NCBI RefSeq assembly: GCF_963678635.1
Contig: NC_087066.1
Location: 37,829,755-37,893,754, forward strand
DNA: 64,000 nt
Direction of reading: 5' to 3'
DNA from: Symsagittifera roscoffensis
Lineage: Eukaryota; Xenacoelomorpha; Acoela; Convolutidae
The translations under genes and the position numbers were made by a program. The notes under the pieces are model-generated. The model was given only the letters and a program-made list of their open reading frames with translations. It did no database searches and was not told the DNA's origin. Shown in pieces: positions 53,701 through 59,113 of the stretch (the first letter of the stretch is position 1; each line of letters opens with the position of its first letter).

Positions 53701-54195
53701 TCGAGGGTATCTCCGAAAAAGTACGGAGCAAATGCTCATCAGAAGTCACCCAAACATTATTTAGCAGCTGTGGGGGACAACTCGTTGGACAGCAGTGGGA
53801 GTGTTAGTAGTAGGTACTCGCCGTCCGTAATTTTTCAAATGGGAGATTCAGGTGGGGATTTATTAACGGGCACTGACGGGGCTGGTAATAGTTTAGAGTC
53901 ATCTCCCGCCAGAAACCGGTCTCAGCATTTTGATGATAGAGTTTCAGACCTGGAGTTAAACGGAGAGTCGAAAGTCAAGCAATTATGTACTAGTTTCAAA
54001 TTCAGCGTCGATGCATATGACGCAGATGAAACACTCAAAGAAGTGTCTGCGAATTCTTATGGGCGTATTGGTGCTGGTAAAAAAGAAGCGGAATTGTACG
54101 TAGATGATGAGAATGACTATGCAATAGAAGGAGATCCTGAATCAAAGTCGACCAAAAGAGTTTCGGTGCCTCTAGCTGTAGTTTCGGAGCTATGA
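26769..54195 (+). CDS. hyccin/FAM126 homologue, 11 exons
   Basis: Coding exons: 26769-26798, 26874-26975, 27090-27245, 36638-36688, 36757-36876, 37134-37234, 42344-42439, 42886-43032, 43608-43773, 44728-44839 and 53237-54195. All introns are GT-AG, all phases match, and the sum is 2040 nt (679 residues and TGA). Family signals: LQFLPAIVLRYLSLL in exon 3; LILVPSLLKASVY in exon 5, matching the FTIPSLSKPSVY block of vertebrate hyccin; LDANNRQEVLAFAIRQYNCF across exons 6-7; FVLSQFLVMEMLQGLYQLSF across 8-9. Vertebrate hyccin is about 520 residues and, with EFR3 and TTC7, holds PI4KA at the plasma membrane; the same role is inferred. The last exon codes a 318-residue low-complexity tail, longer than in vertebrates. 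Introns 3, 6 and 10 (9.4, 5.1 and 8.4 kb) are filled with repeats; the others are 68-954 bp. The N-terminus is the least certain part. Confidence 0.85.
26874..26975 (+). CDS. hyccin exon 2
   Basis: 34 codons, phase 0 at both ends: NAIDRLEERPAPFAKKPELY, then KDVRDAILSSQDYE. Acceptor tttttgaaacag, donor gtcagt. Helical start of the hyccin domain. Confidence 0.85.
27090..27245 (+). CDS. hyccin exon 3
   Basis: 52 codons, phase 0 at both ends. Contains VLEQFYVFLADAYREQGNEG and QFCLQFLPAIVLRYLSLLVT, which match the LLQFTLQFLPELIWCYL-type block of vertebrate hyccin. Followed by a donor gtgatt and the 9.4-kb intron. Confidence 0.9.
27246..27759 (+). other. left part of hyccin intron 3
   Basis: About 500 bases of AT-rich intron with no gene or element that I can identify, before the copia-like sequence begins. 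Confidence 0.5.
27760..28620 (-). pseudogene. copia-like RT and start of RNase H
   Basis: Minus-strand fragments in order: LDVITAFLQNDSLEGTFLS with the first catalytic Asp, FNDFEIFQCKSEPSLFI, the active site VLSHVDDFLLTG (V-D-D), EIEAFRSLVGKLQWLSSQTR (the usual copia RSLVGSLxYL-type block), and ELAIFSDAAF at the start of RNase H. Below 27905 the RNase H continues with an internal deletion and frameshift relative to the inverted copy at 29283-29520. RT would copy element RNA. The frame has several stops, so it is inactive. Confidence 0.85.
28621..29114 (-). other. decayed copia linker or intron filler
   Basis: No clear coding signal; probably the remains of the region between integrase and RT of the copia-like element. 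Confidence 0.35.
29115..29272 (-). repeat. copia linker segment, copy A
   Basis: About 158 bases beginning aactgcttctaatggctgat are repeated in the same orientation at 29551-29713 (copy B), about 436 bases away and roughly 85-90% identical by eye. Confidence 0.85.
29283..29520 (+). pseudogene. inverted RNase H fragment of the copia-like element
   Basis: On the plus strand this codes the start of RNase H (TGDIIDFHKLELAIFSDAAS) and, after a one-base shift, SIGIFNVENNVFHVLSWSSK and IAKSTIAAETLALQYTIDNA. The same sequence in opposite orientation lies at about 27770-27965. It sits exactly between the two linker copies A and B. An inversion or a template switch during reverse transcription could explain it. 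Confidence 0.8.
29422..30129 (-). pseudogene. copia-like integrase tail and linker
   Basis: Minus strand from 30129: the frame continues across the LINE insertion as YVASRVEAIEVARKSYVQSE then HSERICRALRHNVRSN, the end of the copia integrase. Further left comes KTKSETGISGQRFRENPSGG and VKGPMRRDVTEFRQELTEQP, the linker before RT, part of it being copy B of the duplicated segment (29551-29713). Stops occur at several places. Confidence 0.75.
30130..33910 (+). mobile_element. apparently full-length, intact LINE nested in the copia-like element
   Basis: The element is bounded by actgagacgtac at 30118-30129 and 33911-33922, a target-site duplication of 10-12 bases (the first two may belong to the tail). 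Removing it rejoins the copia integrase frame. It has a 56-base leader, one uninterrupted ORF of about 1234 codons, and an (aac)n tail. It is the youngest insertion in the nest hyccin intron, copia-like element, LINE. Confidence 0.95.
30186..33890 (+). CDS. LINE polyprotein: 2A-like, PHD finger, endonuclease, RT
   Basis: The open frame extends from 30171, but 30186 is the first ATG (MQMASSPPSHW); 30192 is also ATG. Residues 31-43 are hydrophobic (RLLRLLILILLLR), followed by SGINPNPGP at 44-52, which resembles a 2A/stop-go motif. A PHD-like finger spans 57-101 (CSPC, WCHICGYIHLKCSG, YYCPTC), then a Pro/Asn-rich linker. The endonuclease is at about 195-403 (LQFNCNG, VFQETK, LGDANAHSQLW, GSDHLPILL). 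RT: LPKPNKDLKQSTSYRPISLL, QHGFRPFHSTTTALSTLEF, ATLDLSKAFDMV, CGVPQGSVLSPTLFNFYV, and SYADDFHPFA at about 846. The C-terminus has a CPTCSLAPHTTCHLFNC Cys/His cluster, common in jockey/CR1-type elements. No frame damage or missing catalytic residue is visible, so it may be active. Confidence 0.95.
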   Translation: MQMASSPPSHWVGRSSEVSGFSVTERLKPARLLRLLILILLLRSGINPNPGPGPYFCSPCSFRIKRTQPSVWCHICGYIHLKCSGLTHLNQHHLDYYCPTCTSTYILPPPGTRSSNLTTPNSQTCSTSLTAPQPHLPNPPPPPTLPTSSNNNSSSQNRANRNRVNSVNNSSSNNHFNHTAVNNVNSSPHPAKGLLKILQFNCNGISGKAPEIAAFLSQNQIHIAVFQETKLRKKSRNPSLGSHYTLIRKDREKEGGGLLVAIHESIQYEEININNDGTLEAMGISVVASSSKLRIYNFYIPPRSSCPPGYSASLAELLEPGDALVLGDANAHSQLWNSNIEEDQRGSVLSNEITESTFAPLNDDTQTRVPFNSENQLSSPDISLASQSLLLSTSWTPIKSLGSDHLPILLELPLDDFINFSPKRTFVNFLKADWIKFTEEIEEGFFSAVPPSGVAAGEKFLRDLVLRAARHHIPAGRIRHFTPSLSPESTALAAERDLSRKQNLPPEVISQLNCRLMKQTAKDKENKWREFLRTCDYRTGARKFWKVVRSLNGSKPVAGRHPITFGSKPIHSPRDITSSFNKQFTNARPHASDKLLRITRRKIAKLPLSDSPIFTPENTKQAIADSKPSRALGPDGLCNIHLKHLGPLATQYLTYLFNISLSENIIPQIWKNSKIAPLPKPNKDLKQSTSYRPISLLCPAVKILERLVHPIFTKHLPNAKHQHGFRPFHSTTTALSTLEFYISDGFNQNRPPKRTVLATLDLSKAFDMVCHRSLVELVHDTPLPRSLVRWLSNYLNGRQAATSFREHTSPHRIIHCGVPQGSVLSPTLFNFYVHDAPPPPDNVNLVSYADDFHPFASSSNIDIASNSLNSYLKRLYDFFTSRKLSFASSKGSVTLFSSYNKEFNKTPSVLLNNEALPLNKNPTILGVTFDPTLCFATHCKQSAEKARRRIGILKALAGSTWGHSKETLLLTFKALIRPILDYAAPAWSHASSNTSINCLQVAQNQSLRVVTGSNLMSSTAHLHSESEILTVKDHHTLLSSQFFISTYRSHHPINFIHSHPPPPRLLRPSIISCFKEDTQKILTDFSVYANHPLVLDDRDEVSTFIFNYYKPILKDNHTSLVTKFLAETPPSKVICIPPPKIDPSEKSLPRPTRCKLSQLRSGYSRLLNTYLSRLDSSISHLCPTCSLAPHTTCHLFNCSQNPSPLTPADLWLRPVEVAKFLDLETEEPNPTRVG
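33891..33922 (+). repeat. (aac)n tail and right target-site duplication
   Basis: Seven or so aac units follow the stop, then actgagacgtac (33911-33922), which repeats 30118-30129. Confidence 0.95.
33923..34640 (-). pseudogene. copia-like integrase
   Basis: From 34640 on the minus strand: SAQELSKLHKQFGHCSLIAL and LQKCHEKCEFCHSRVRP give the zinc-binding H-H-C-C head, FNEVLALDLSCLKGGDWFL the first catalytic Asp, and KEAILTDNGREFDNDMLQEF the second. Beyond a frameshift near 34180 the frame continues with PFSNGIFERNNLVLKECSYK, carrying the Glu, and GFTPAQIALGSSPVFTSVMD. The coding sequence then meets the LINE insertion. The shift makes it non-functional, although all three acidic residues remain. 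Confidence 0.85.
34641..35348 (-). pseudogene. copia-like nucleocapsid knuckle and protease
   Basis: Minus strand frame 35348-34860: RCVICGSIYHYVKKCPD is a CCHC knuckle (CX2CX4HX4C), followed by an acidic linker and the protease with YGINDTGCTNNVCGAVWL, where D-T-G is intact. Then KGLPDGKIVETWASETRIMF. The region between 34860 and 34640 is broken. It joins gag to integrase as expected for Ty1/copia. Confidence 0.8.
35270..36007 (-). pseudogene. copia-like gag
   Basis: Two frames (36007-35786 and 35743-35270) joined by a shift. The start is MTSYKNSPPDLTTLNDAINY, just after the primer-binding-like site. Further on FEVFRRGDLSMSEFLIEFEK and TKLKTHNLELPEELQCCKLL resemble the UBN2/gag domain of copia-like elements. 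The capsid protein would build the particle. The knuckle overlaps the end in the next frame. Confidence 0.75.
36018..36195 (-). repeat. candidate copia LTR and primer-binding site
   Basis: On the minus strand TGGTAGCAGGAG (36029-36018) begins two bases after a TAACA end at 36032 and is a typical primer-binding start. The LTR would run from 36195 (aaca end on plus) to 36032 (tgtt start on plus), about 164 bases, with TGTT/AACA termini. No partner LTR was found, so this is tentative. Confidence 0.35.
36280..36600 (+). repeat. same-strand intron repeat (family B), copy 1
   Basis: Contains aggcaaactccaccatctaa, acgaaaaacgtgatcgacct, and the block tccagcgaaataaaaattta followed by a tcaaattgggttaa-like stretch. 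The same blocks in the same order and strand recur at about 45.9, 48.8, 50.2 and 55.6 kb, partially elsewhere. Confidence 0.75.
36638..36688 (+). CDS. hyccin exon 4
   Basis: 17 codons, EMVVSLMEAFFVVICTN, phase 0 at both ends, acceptor ttttttttcag, donor gtaagt. Follows the 9.4-kb TE-filled intron. Confidence 0.85.
36757..36876 (+). CDS. hyccin exon 5
   Basis: 40 codons, phase 0 at both ends: ISRKLKKSASLPELTDGIVN and ENLILVPSLLKASVYMNNNE. The second half is the most recognisable hyccin block (IPSLSKPSVYHE in vertebrates). Confidence 0.9.
37134..37234 (+). CDS. hyccin exon 6
   Basis: 33 codons and two bases: VLFPKDFISYPSTRLEFLRM, RTEPSITKLDANN, with the Arg codon completed by exon 7. Donor gttaat. 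Confidence 0.9.
38208..38638 (+). repeat. inverted repeat pair, left arm
   Basis: Starts gttccgactttcgaagaaaa and ends with a small hairpin cagggctttgccctg (38607-38621) and atatacgagcagccttg. The reverse complement lies at 40241-40731, with moderate divergence. Confidence 0.8.
39011..39385 (+). mobile_element. hAT-type MITE, copy 1
   Basis: 375 bp with terminal inverted repeats caggggcggatctaggg and ccctaaatccgcccctg (one mismatch). Flanks aatggatc (39003-39010) and aatagatc (39386-39393) are an 8-bp duplication with one change, the size made by hAT transposases. Internally it has the ggcgcgcgctccccctc block shared with copies 2-4. No coding capacity. Confidence 0.9.
39405..39445 (+). other. 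tRNA-like remnant
   Basis: tagtccggtggttagag resembles a pol III box A (D-arm) and is followed directly by ttcaattcgcctgg, like a T-arm. The anticodon arm would be missing. Possibly SINE debris; not a functional tRNA. Confidence 0.25.
40241..40731 (-). repeat. inverted repeat pair, right arm
   Basis: Reverse complement of 38208-38638, recognised by gttccgactttcgaagaaaa at its outer end and a degraded form of the inner hairpin (cattgctttgccctg) at its inner end. Confidence 0.8.
41735..42080 (+). mobile_element. hAT-type MITE, copy 2 (3'-truncated)
   Basis: Begins caggggtggatctagg and keeps the internal aggtcgaccaaactgatttt and ggcgcgtggttcccccc blocks of copy 1. The right terminal repeat is absent after about 42080, so this copy is truncated. 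Confidence 0.8.
42344..42439 (+). CDS. hyccin exon 7
   Basis: Completes Arg, then QEVLAFAIRQYNCFAGDAYI and KSQEDFCLMCS, ending with two bases of a Cys codon. Matches the NRFEVLTFLLLCYN-type block of vertebrate hyccin. Acceptor ttctatgtag, donor gtgagt. Confidence 0.9.
42886..43032 (+). CDS. hyccin exon 8
   Basis: 48 full codons: IVLSGFDLRRLKFSYSVSSS, EVRSHLAPKRFVLSQFLVME, MLQGLYQL, then part of a Ser codon. Acceptor tctttttcag, donor gtaagt. Confidence 0.9.
43608..43773 (+). CDS. hyccin exon 9
   Basis: 55 codons after one shared base: FYLSVRNCSMRALEHVSFRT, RHSLTPNLIMLADSICTAVD, RSCLKQNRDILAEPE. Ends in phase 0 at donor gttctt, a weak match to the donor consensus. Confidence 0.85.
44128..44237 (+). 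repeat. 63-bp-period direct duplication in intron 9
   Basis: Two 47-base copies, 44128-44174 and 44191-44237, starting gttgaagtaagtttatctgc, differ at only a few positions. Confidence 0.9.
44324..44687 (+). mobile_element. hAT-type MITE, copy 3
   Basis: 364 bp from caagggcagatctagga to cccaaaatccactggtg, diverged versions of the copy 1 ends. Flanks gtagaaaa (44316-44323) and gtagaaac (44688-44695) form an 8-bp duplication with one mismatch. Inside, ggggttcgaatccct looks like a tRNA T-arm (box B). Confidence 0.85.
44728..44839 (+). CDS. hyccin exon 10
   Basis: 37 codons, VSYQERQAIVTSDSLRIAAR and RESIRLDKLENFGPHIH, then one base of a Gly codon. Acceptor tgtttgaag (a weak pyrimidine tract), donor gtgagt. 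Confidence 0.8.
45106..45560 (+). repeat. family B repeat, copy 2
   Basis: Starts aagagtcatgaacgcattga, with later tcaaattgagttaactttat and caaagagctataaggccata blocks; ends near an aactgtctgttggct motif. Confidence 0.7.
45868..46300 (+). repeat. family B repeat, copy 3 (best preserved)
   Basis: Starts aagagtcgatgagcg...gactctt (a 7-bp inverted repeat), then aaaaggaaggcaaactccac, cgaaaaacgtgatcgacttc, tttcctagcgaaataaaagt and caaagagccttaagg. For about 30 codons one frame is open and similar in copy 6 (KRKANSTI...EKRD), perhaps only because the DNA is similar. Confidence 0.8.
46306..46856 (+). repeat. family C repeat with hairpin end, copy 1
   Basis: Begins at a palindrome acttgcgatagcaagt and a cgggtactagac block, ends aatcgcaagtagttttgctt then cgcctct. 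The start and end carry inverted acttgcgat/atcgcaagt motifs. Confidence 0.6.
46870..47290 (+). repeat. family B repeat, copy 4
   Basis: Preceded by attcagagctttgtgctgat (as at the inner end of the 38.2 kb inverted repeat), then aggaaggcaaaatccaaaat and other degraded family B blocks. Confidence 0.6.
48695..49010 (+). repeat. family B repeat, copy 5 (partial)
   Basis: Has aacgcaaactccaccatcaa, gcgccaattataaattgctc and tccaaagagctttaatgcca blocks in family order. Confidence 0.6.
50115..50430 (+). repeat. family B repeat, copy 6
   Basis: Starts aagagtcgatgaacgttttg, then aaaaggaaagcaaactccac and cacgaaaaacgtgatcaaat. The stretch reads FVKRKANSTIEQQKCKGHEK in one frame, similar to copy 3. Confidence 0.75.
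50785..51620 (+). repeat. family B repeats, copies 7 and 8 (degraded)
   Basis: Copy 7 shows only the 5' part (aagagtcatgaccgtattga...actctt). Copy 8, from about 51220, has ctgaaaggaagatcaattac and ttcctagcggaataaagcat blocks. Confidence 0.5.
51660..52840 (+). repeat. family C repeat, copy 2
   Basis: From acagcaagtgtattgcaatc and cgggtactagtc to a hairpin gcgaagctctgcttcgc (52808-52824) followed by ctctgggtctaat. Longer than copy 1, so it may include an insertion. Confidence 0.5.
53237..54195 (+). CDS. hyccin terminal exon
   Basis: 318 codons and TGA after completing Gly from exon 10: GAEAPTMRMGHNNKDNIRRL onward. The exon is Ser/Asn/Gly/His-rich and probably disordered, with stretches such as TTTTTTGESQNF and KKNHSSSQSSFNSRVSPKK, and ends RVSVPLAVVSEL. 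Vertebrate hyccin also has a long disordered tail after the folded domain. Acceptor cctgttttcag. There is no sign of damage. Confidence 0.85.
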
Positions 54196-55160
54196 GAAGG
54201 AACATCACTTTGAAAAGTTGCCTGAAACTCGTAAACTTCAAAACGGTTCCATAATATCCCCCAAAAATGTTGCTGGTGTTGATATTTTTGTTGCATTTGT
54301 CGTTTTTCTGTCCACTATAATATCGGTTACGGTGCAATTTTTTTTGCAATATGCAAGATTGGGAACCAAAAAATTAAACCCCCAAAAACGCGTTTACAAT
54401 TTCAATTTTTGTTCGTTTTGTCCGGATAATTCAAATCAGCACTGTATTATCGGTTATTACATTGCATATAAATTTCCAAAAAAAGGAAACTTCATTGGGT
54501 GAAGACGGAAACTAACAGTTCAACAGCATTTTTAAGAGAATATTTTATAAAATTTGTATTGCTAATTTACATCTAGTCGAAGATTATCTAGTTCTATTCT
54601 TTGGCTTGGAGGCAAAGGGGATAAACGTATGGAATCGCTATGCGTTAATGGTATGTTGTTAGTTTTAATTCAAAATGCAATGATTTTCAGTATTTTATCT
54701 GAAACGGAATGTGTTCCTCATAAATCAGGTGTATTTGCGATCTAATGTATTTGTTTGTTGTAGAGATTTACTTAGAGATTTGATTGTTTTGTTGGCTGTA
54801 ACATTCCGCAATTAAACAACTGTATAATTTTTGAATTCAAAGTTATTGTATAAAATTTATTTTGAAAAATATCAATTTCTTAATCTTTTTTGAATTTTCT
54901 ATGCGAGTGAATTGTAGAACTTCGAAATAGCACGCGTGGCATTTTGTAGGCAGTGAGATTATTTTAAGGCGTCACCTTGATTGAATAATAACTAAAATTT
55001 TGAGTTGAACAAGACCAATGATTACACTGGGGAAACTTCTCCTCTACCTTATGCTAGATTATCCTTCGCACTTTCACTACCTTCCCAGATTCCCCAGATT
55101 TTTTTATCATTGTGTCAATGCACGAAGTGAAGGTACTAAATAAGGTCGTGATAAGTTAAT
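54196..55160 (+). other. 3' flank of hyccin, probable 3' UTR
   Basis: No gene. No AATAAA was noticed in the first 700 bases; ATTAAA occurs at about 54375 and 54811 and could serve as the polyadenylation signal. Confidence 0.4.
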
Positions 55161-55164
55161 TTTA

Positions 55165-55800
55165 TTTTTTCTAGGAATCGATGAACGTAGTTCAGGCTCT
55201 TATGTAGGTCGTGGCAGTGGCGTGCGCAGATAATATTCTAGGGGAGGGCGGTTTTTCGAAAAAAAAACTGAAAATATTGTCGAATTCCTTTAGGTGACCA
55301 ACTTGATCTTTCGAACTCTCCGAAGATACTAGAAGAACCCCGTTTTGTCAAAAATTGTAGGCCCCGCAAATTGACGATTGAGCACTTGACGATTGAGCAG
55401 AAAAATTGATCAAAAATTGCATTATTTCGGCGCGTGCTCCCCCTTCAAGTTTAGTTACCTTGGCGCCCAAGGCGCCCCTAGAAAGTTTTAATGGTGGGCA
55501 GGCAAAATGGATCTCGTAAAATTTGGCAGCCAGATTTGAGGAGAGATGCTACTGGGTCGTGGTGATTTTTTTTCCGGAAAAGTTAGTTTAATCAGGTTCA
55601 CGTGGACTTTTTCGCGGTGCATTTCTTTTGTTGAAATGAAGACAAATTCCACTATCAATCTACAAAAGTGAAAAGGTCAAGAAAAAAGTGATCGACTTCT
55701 AGTTTCGAAAGTGGAATTTAATTTTCAGATTTCCCAGCGGAATAAAAATTACACTTTGATCCAGTTTCCTCAAATTGGCTTTATTTTATGAAAAAAGCCA
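55165..55800 (+). repeat. family B repeat, copy 9, split by MITE copy 4
   Basis: gaatcgatgaacgtagttca and tcttatgtaggtcgtgg lie before the MITE; ggtcgtggtgattttttttc, caaattccactatcaatcta and tcccagcggaataaaaatta lie after it. Confidence 0.8.
55215..55554 (+). mobile_element. hAT-type MITE, copy 4
   Basis: 340 bp from cagtggcgtgcgcagat to gagatgctactg. It keeps the ggcgcgtgctcccccttcaa block. The flanks are an exact 8-bp duplication, ggtcgtgg at 55207-55214 and 55555-55562. It interrupts a family B repeat, so it is younger than that repeat. Confidence 0.9.
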
Positions 55801-56690
55801 ATCAGAAATTTTTTTAAAATGTGAAGCTTTTGAAACAATTATCGCTGATTGGGCTAGGTTGTTGAAAAAAGTGCTTTCAATTTTTTGAAATTTGGAGAGC
55901 TTATAGGGCATAATTTGCTTTAAAATTTTTCCAAATTTTAAGGTAGTTTTTCGGTTTTCTTATAATCATTGTTACTATTCCAACTTGGGAGCTGTAAGTA
56001 CAGCATTTTACAGATATTCCGCTCCTTTGAGGTCGTTTTAACTCACCATCACCATTCCCGTCATCATCATTGGTTTGTTTTGACACGGCTTTCTCAACTG
56101 AAGGATAATTTTTTCCTAAAATTGAGTCTGAGTTGTCCATGTACTGAATTTTTGGCCGCAATTTAACACTGAAATTTGTATGAATGGCTCAGTTAAGACA
56201 AGAGTTCAGCTACTTTTTTCTCGAAGGTTACTAATAACTAAAGAAACGTCAATCACTACGTGATTGACACTTCTTTAATTAAGGTTTGATTTTTGCAGTT
56301 TTTTTCTGTTCTTCGAATTTATACTTCTGTCGTCTAACGCACCGAACGGGTGAAATGCTGTTCGTCACAAATTATCATGCAAAAATATTTCTTTCAAACC
56401 TAGCGACTCAAACTATTGTAATATTATCGAAAAAGTTGAGGAGTCATGTATCGCTGCCAAGTAATTTATCCGTGGAGGTTGCTGTTTTGAAGTTTTTCTC
56501 ATGCGTAGTATAAACCCATAACAAAAACAGAGCGGAAGTCACCGTTAAAGTTTCACTGATTCTGTATGAAACAAATAACTTGCTGGTAGAGTATGTAGTA
56601 GATAAACAACAGCTAAATATTGGATCGAGAAATTTGGTGACTCAAATTGAGACATGAAGTGTCGAGATCTCAAAAAGTTCTGAGATGCAA
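55800..56690. other. AT-rich intergenic sequence
   Basis: I see nothing that I can assign. Confidence 0.5.
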
Positions 56691-56691
56691 A

Positions 56692-56750
56692 ATACGCTGT
56701 TGCTTATCTGAGATACGCTGTTGCTTATCTGAGATACGCTGTTGCTTATC
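56692..56750 (+). repeat. 21-bp tandem repeat, 2.8 copies
   Basis: The unit atacgctgttgcttatctga g occurs at 56692-56712, 56713-56733 and 56734-56750 (partial). Confidence 0.95.
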
Positions 56751-56869
56751 CGGTACAAAACAAGCGAAAAACACAAACAAACAAAACATCTTTCATAATA
56801 AAGGTCACGCCAACACAATTTTCACTTGCTATTGAGTTTGCTGATTGATCAACTAAAGCAGGGAAACAT

Positions 56870-57575
56870 GTTTACTAGAATCGTGTACTAGATTTTCTTT
56901 CCCGTGAATAACTTTGTTCACGTGGCCTTTTTCGTCTAGACTCATTTCCTGGAAGCCTCTGTTAGCAACAATTTCACCAATATTTAAATATTTCCTGCAA
57001 GTTAGCATTTTGAATATCTGTCCCAATTACACAAGCAATAATTATGTTTTAAATATTAAACCTCCCTATTTTTCCACTTAGGTTGCAAATATTGTTGTGA
57101 CAAAACGCGTTCGTTTTGAAAGTGTTCATTTTGATCAACAAAGAGCTATTAAGTACAGCCAATGCTAAGGATATTAACAAAGACTATTATATTACAAATT
57201 GCACTTCAGATTCAAGGTATCATGGATCTGTAGCTTAGAGGTACGGAAGGAGACGCTCGACAAAATGAGAGGGTTCGAACCTGGGTAGGGTCGGATGTTT
57301 TTGAGGAATTTTTTTTCGTATACTAATTTAATTGCGTTCGCTCGATAAATTGAGGCATTTTAAATGGTTAATGTCTTTTTTTTTCAAACACTGTTACTGC
57401 TAATGCGTCATAATTGACTTGCGTCACTTAGCAATTATGTAAACTCATAATTGGCGTGCGTCAATTAAAAAGTTTTGTAGACTCAAAGTCTTACTCATTA
57501 AGTTTTTCCCTGTAGCGGTATTGGTCATATTTTTGCTTTCGTATGCGAAGTGCAACTTCGCTTCTGTGTCGAAAT
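56870..57575 (+). repeat. family C repeat, copy 3, with tRNA-like insert
   Basis: Starts cgtgtactagattttctttc and ends in a hairpin gcgaagtgcaacttcgc (57545-57561) followed by ttctgtgtcgaaat. Confidence 0.5.
57222..57300 (+). other. tRNA-like pol III promoter sequence (SINE or pseudo-tRNA)
   Basis: Box A-like tagcttagagg (57231-57241) and box B-like gggttcgaacc (57271-57281) lie 40 bases apart, as in tRNA genes. The T-stem pairs poorly and I cannot fold a proper acceptor stem. A T-run follows at about 57309. Best read as a tRNA-derived SINE head or pseudogene. Confidence 0.45.
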
Positions 57576-57959
57576 TTTCTTTTGATATAGGTTATAATTT
57601 TACCAAATCGAGTTGTTAAAGTTTCTTTTTTTTATCTGTTTCTGTTCCCTTTTTTCGGATCGATAAATGTTGGTCTGTATTAAATTGCCTTATATTGTTC
57701 GACACAAATTAAAATGTTTCTTTTTTGTGTATGTGTGTTTTGAGTTTAAGGGTGAGGGAGTCTTAATAACTTTTTATTAATCATATTTTTTGAATTTTTT
57801 ATTCGGCTTTTTTAATTTTTTTCGGCTTATTAGGCTTAGGCCTGTCTTATATCGGCTCAGCGGACCGTATTTTCGTCGTTGGACGAACGAAAAAAGGTTT
57901 TGTTTGTGTGTGTTGTGAATGTATGTATTTACGTTTGTTATGTATTTTATAAGTCCTAA

Positions 57960-58205
57960 TGAATTTTTTTTTATCGTTTCAAAGGGTTTCTGCTAAGGTA
58001 CTGTTGGCATAATTACAGCTTGATTTTTTTTATTTCGATGCTAATTTTCTTATTCTATTTTCATGACGCGTTTTTGTTTCAAACTAGCCTTATTCATTTG
58101 ATAGATCTAGTTTTTGGACAATTTCGAGTATTTTTCCTTTTTTTAGCGGCTTGTTATAAATCGCAAGTGGTGCAAAGAGCTCCTTCGCCTTTGCGTACAT
58201 ACTAG
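57960..58205 (+). repeat. family C repeat, copy 4 (3' part)
   Basis: aagggtttctgctaaggtac through gctaattttcttattctatt to aatcgcaagtggtgcaaaga matches the 3' half of copy 1 (46620-46856). Confidence 0.6.
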
Positions 58206-58274
58206 CCCTATGTTTTTTGAATACAGCGGGGAAAGATTTTTAATTCTTGTGTTTTTCGAAGTTTATAGTTAACT

Positions 58275-58800
58275 AAATTGCACTTGCGATTAGCAAGTGT
58301 TATAAAATCGGAATATAGATTTTTTTTCGGGTCAACAACTAGTTCAACGAATCAGTCCTTTCTGATGGATTGCCCGAAAGTAGATTTTTCGAGCGTGTAT
58401 GCTTTTTAAATTGCAGTTAATTTCGAATTGTTGTTGTAGCTTTCAGTTAAACTCTTTTTTTTTTCTTTTTTTAGCCGATTTTAGGCTTAAATGGTTTCGG
58501 CTGATAACGTATCTGTTTATTTGCCTCATAGTTATCCATGTCGTATAGCCAAGTGTTATCTGTTCAGTTACCTTTTGATAGATGTTGTTTTTCAATATTT
58601 TTTCGGCATTACTAATTGGGTTTTTCAGTATACTTCTTCAAAATCAACCACCTTCGAGACAAATAAAAAAAATGATTTTTTTTTCATCTTTTTTTTTCGA
58701 TTCAGTGGCTTTCGTCCTATTTTTATTCGGCTGACTGTCGTTCGATTTTTTTTAGCTTAATGCAAAAAATGGGAAGCTCAGCCTCGCCTTTGTGTTTAAC
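58275..58800 (+). repeat. family C repeat, copy 5
   Basis: Starts at cacttgcgattagcaagtg, a 7-bp-stem palindrome, and ends near gggaagctcagcctcgcctt. Confidence 0.5.
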
Positions 58801-59113
58801 TTCTCGGAAAAAATTGAGTTACCGTTGGAGAAAAATTGTTTTTCAAAGAGCCTTTATTATTGTTCCGACCATTGTTTTTTTTTGTTCAAAGACGCGAAAA
58901 TTTTTGAGAATTTCTCGCTTACATATTGGTAAATTGTGTTATTTTTCATATCATCTGGAAAAAAATTATTCGTACGCGAACAAACTTCAACAGCTGAAAA
59001 TCATTTAAAAAAATCTTAGCAAATTAACTGATGTTCATTGAGCGCGCGTCAAGACTTCTTTTCTCAACATAATCATGGGTCGGTCTTCAAAATGATGAAC
59101 GGGATCCACGAAT

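Noticed and set aside
54218-54502. 94-codon frame after hyccin stop with a hydrophobic helix
   Set aside because: Lies in the probable 3' UTR, different frame, Asn/Phe/Lys-rich, no family signal.
58491-59008. Phe-rich frames of 82-89 codons
   Set aside because: Same reason: T-rich repeat DNA, no motif, no splice context.
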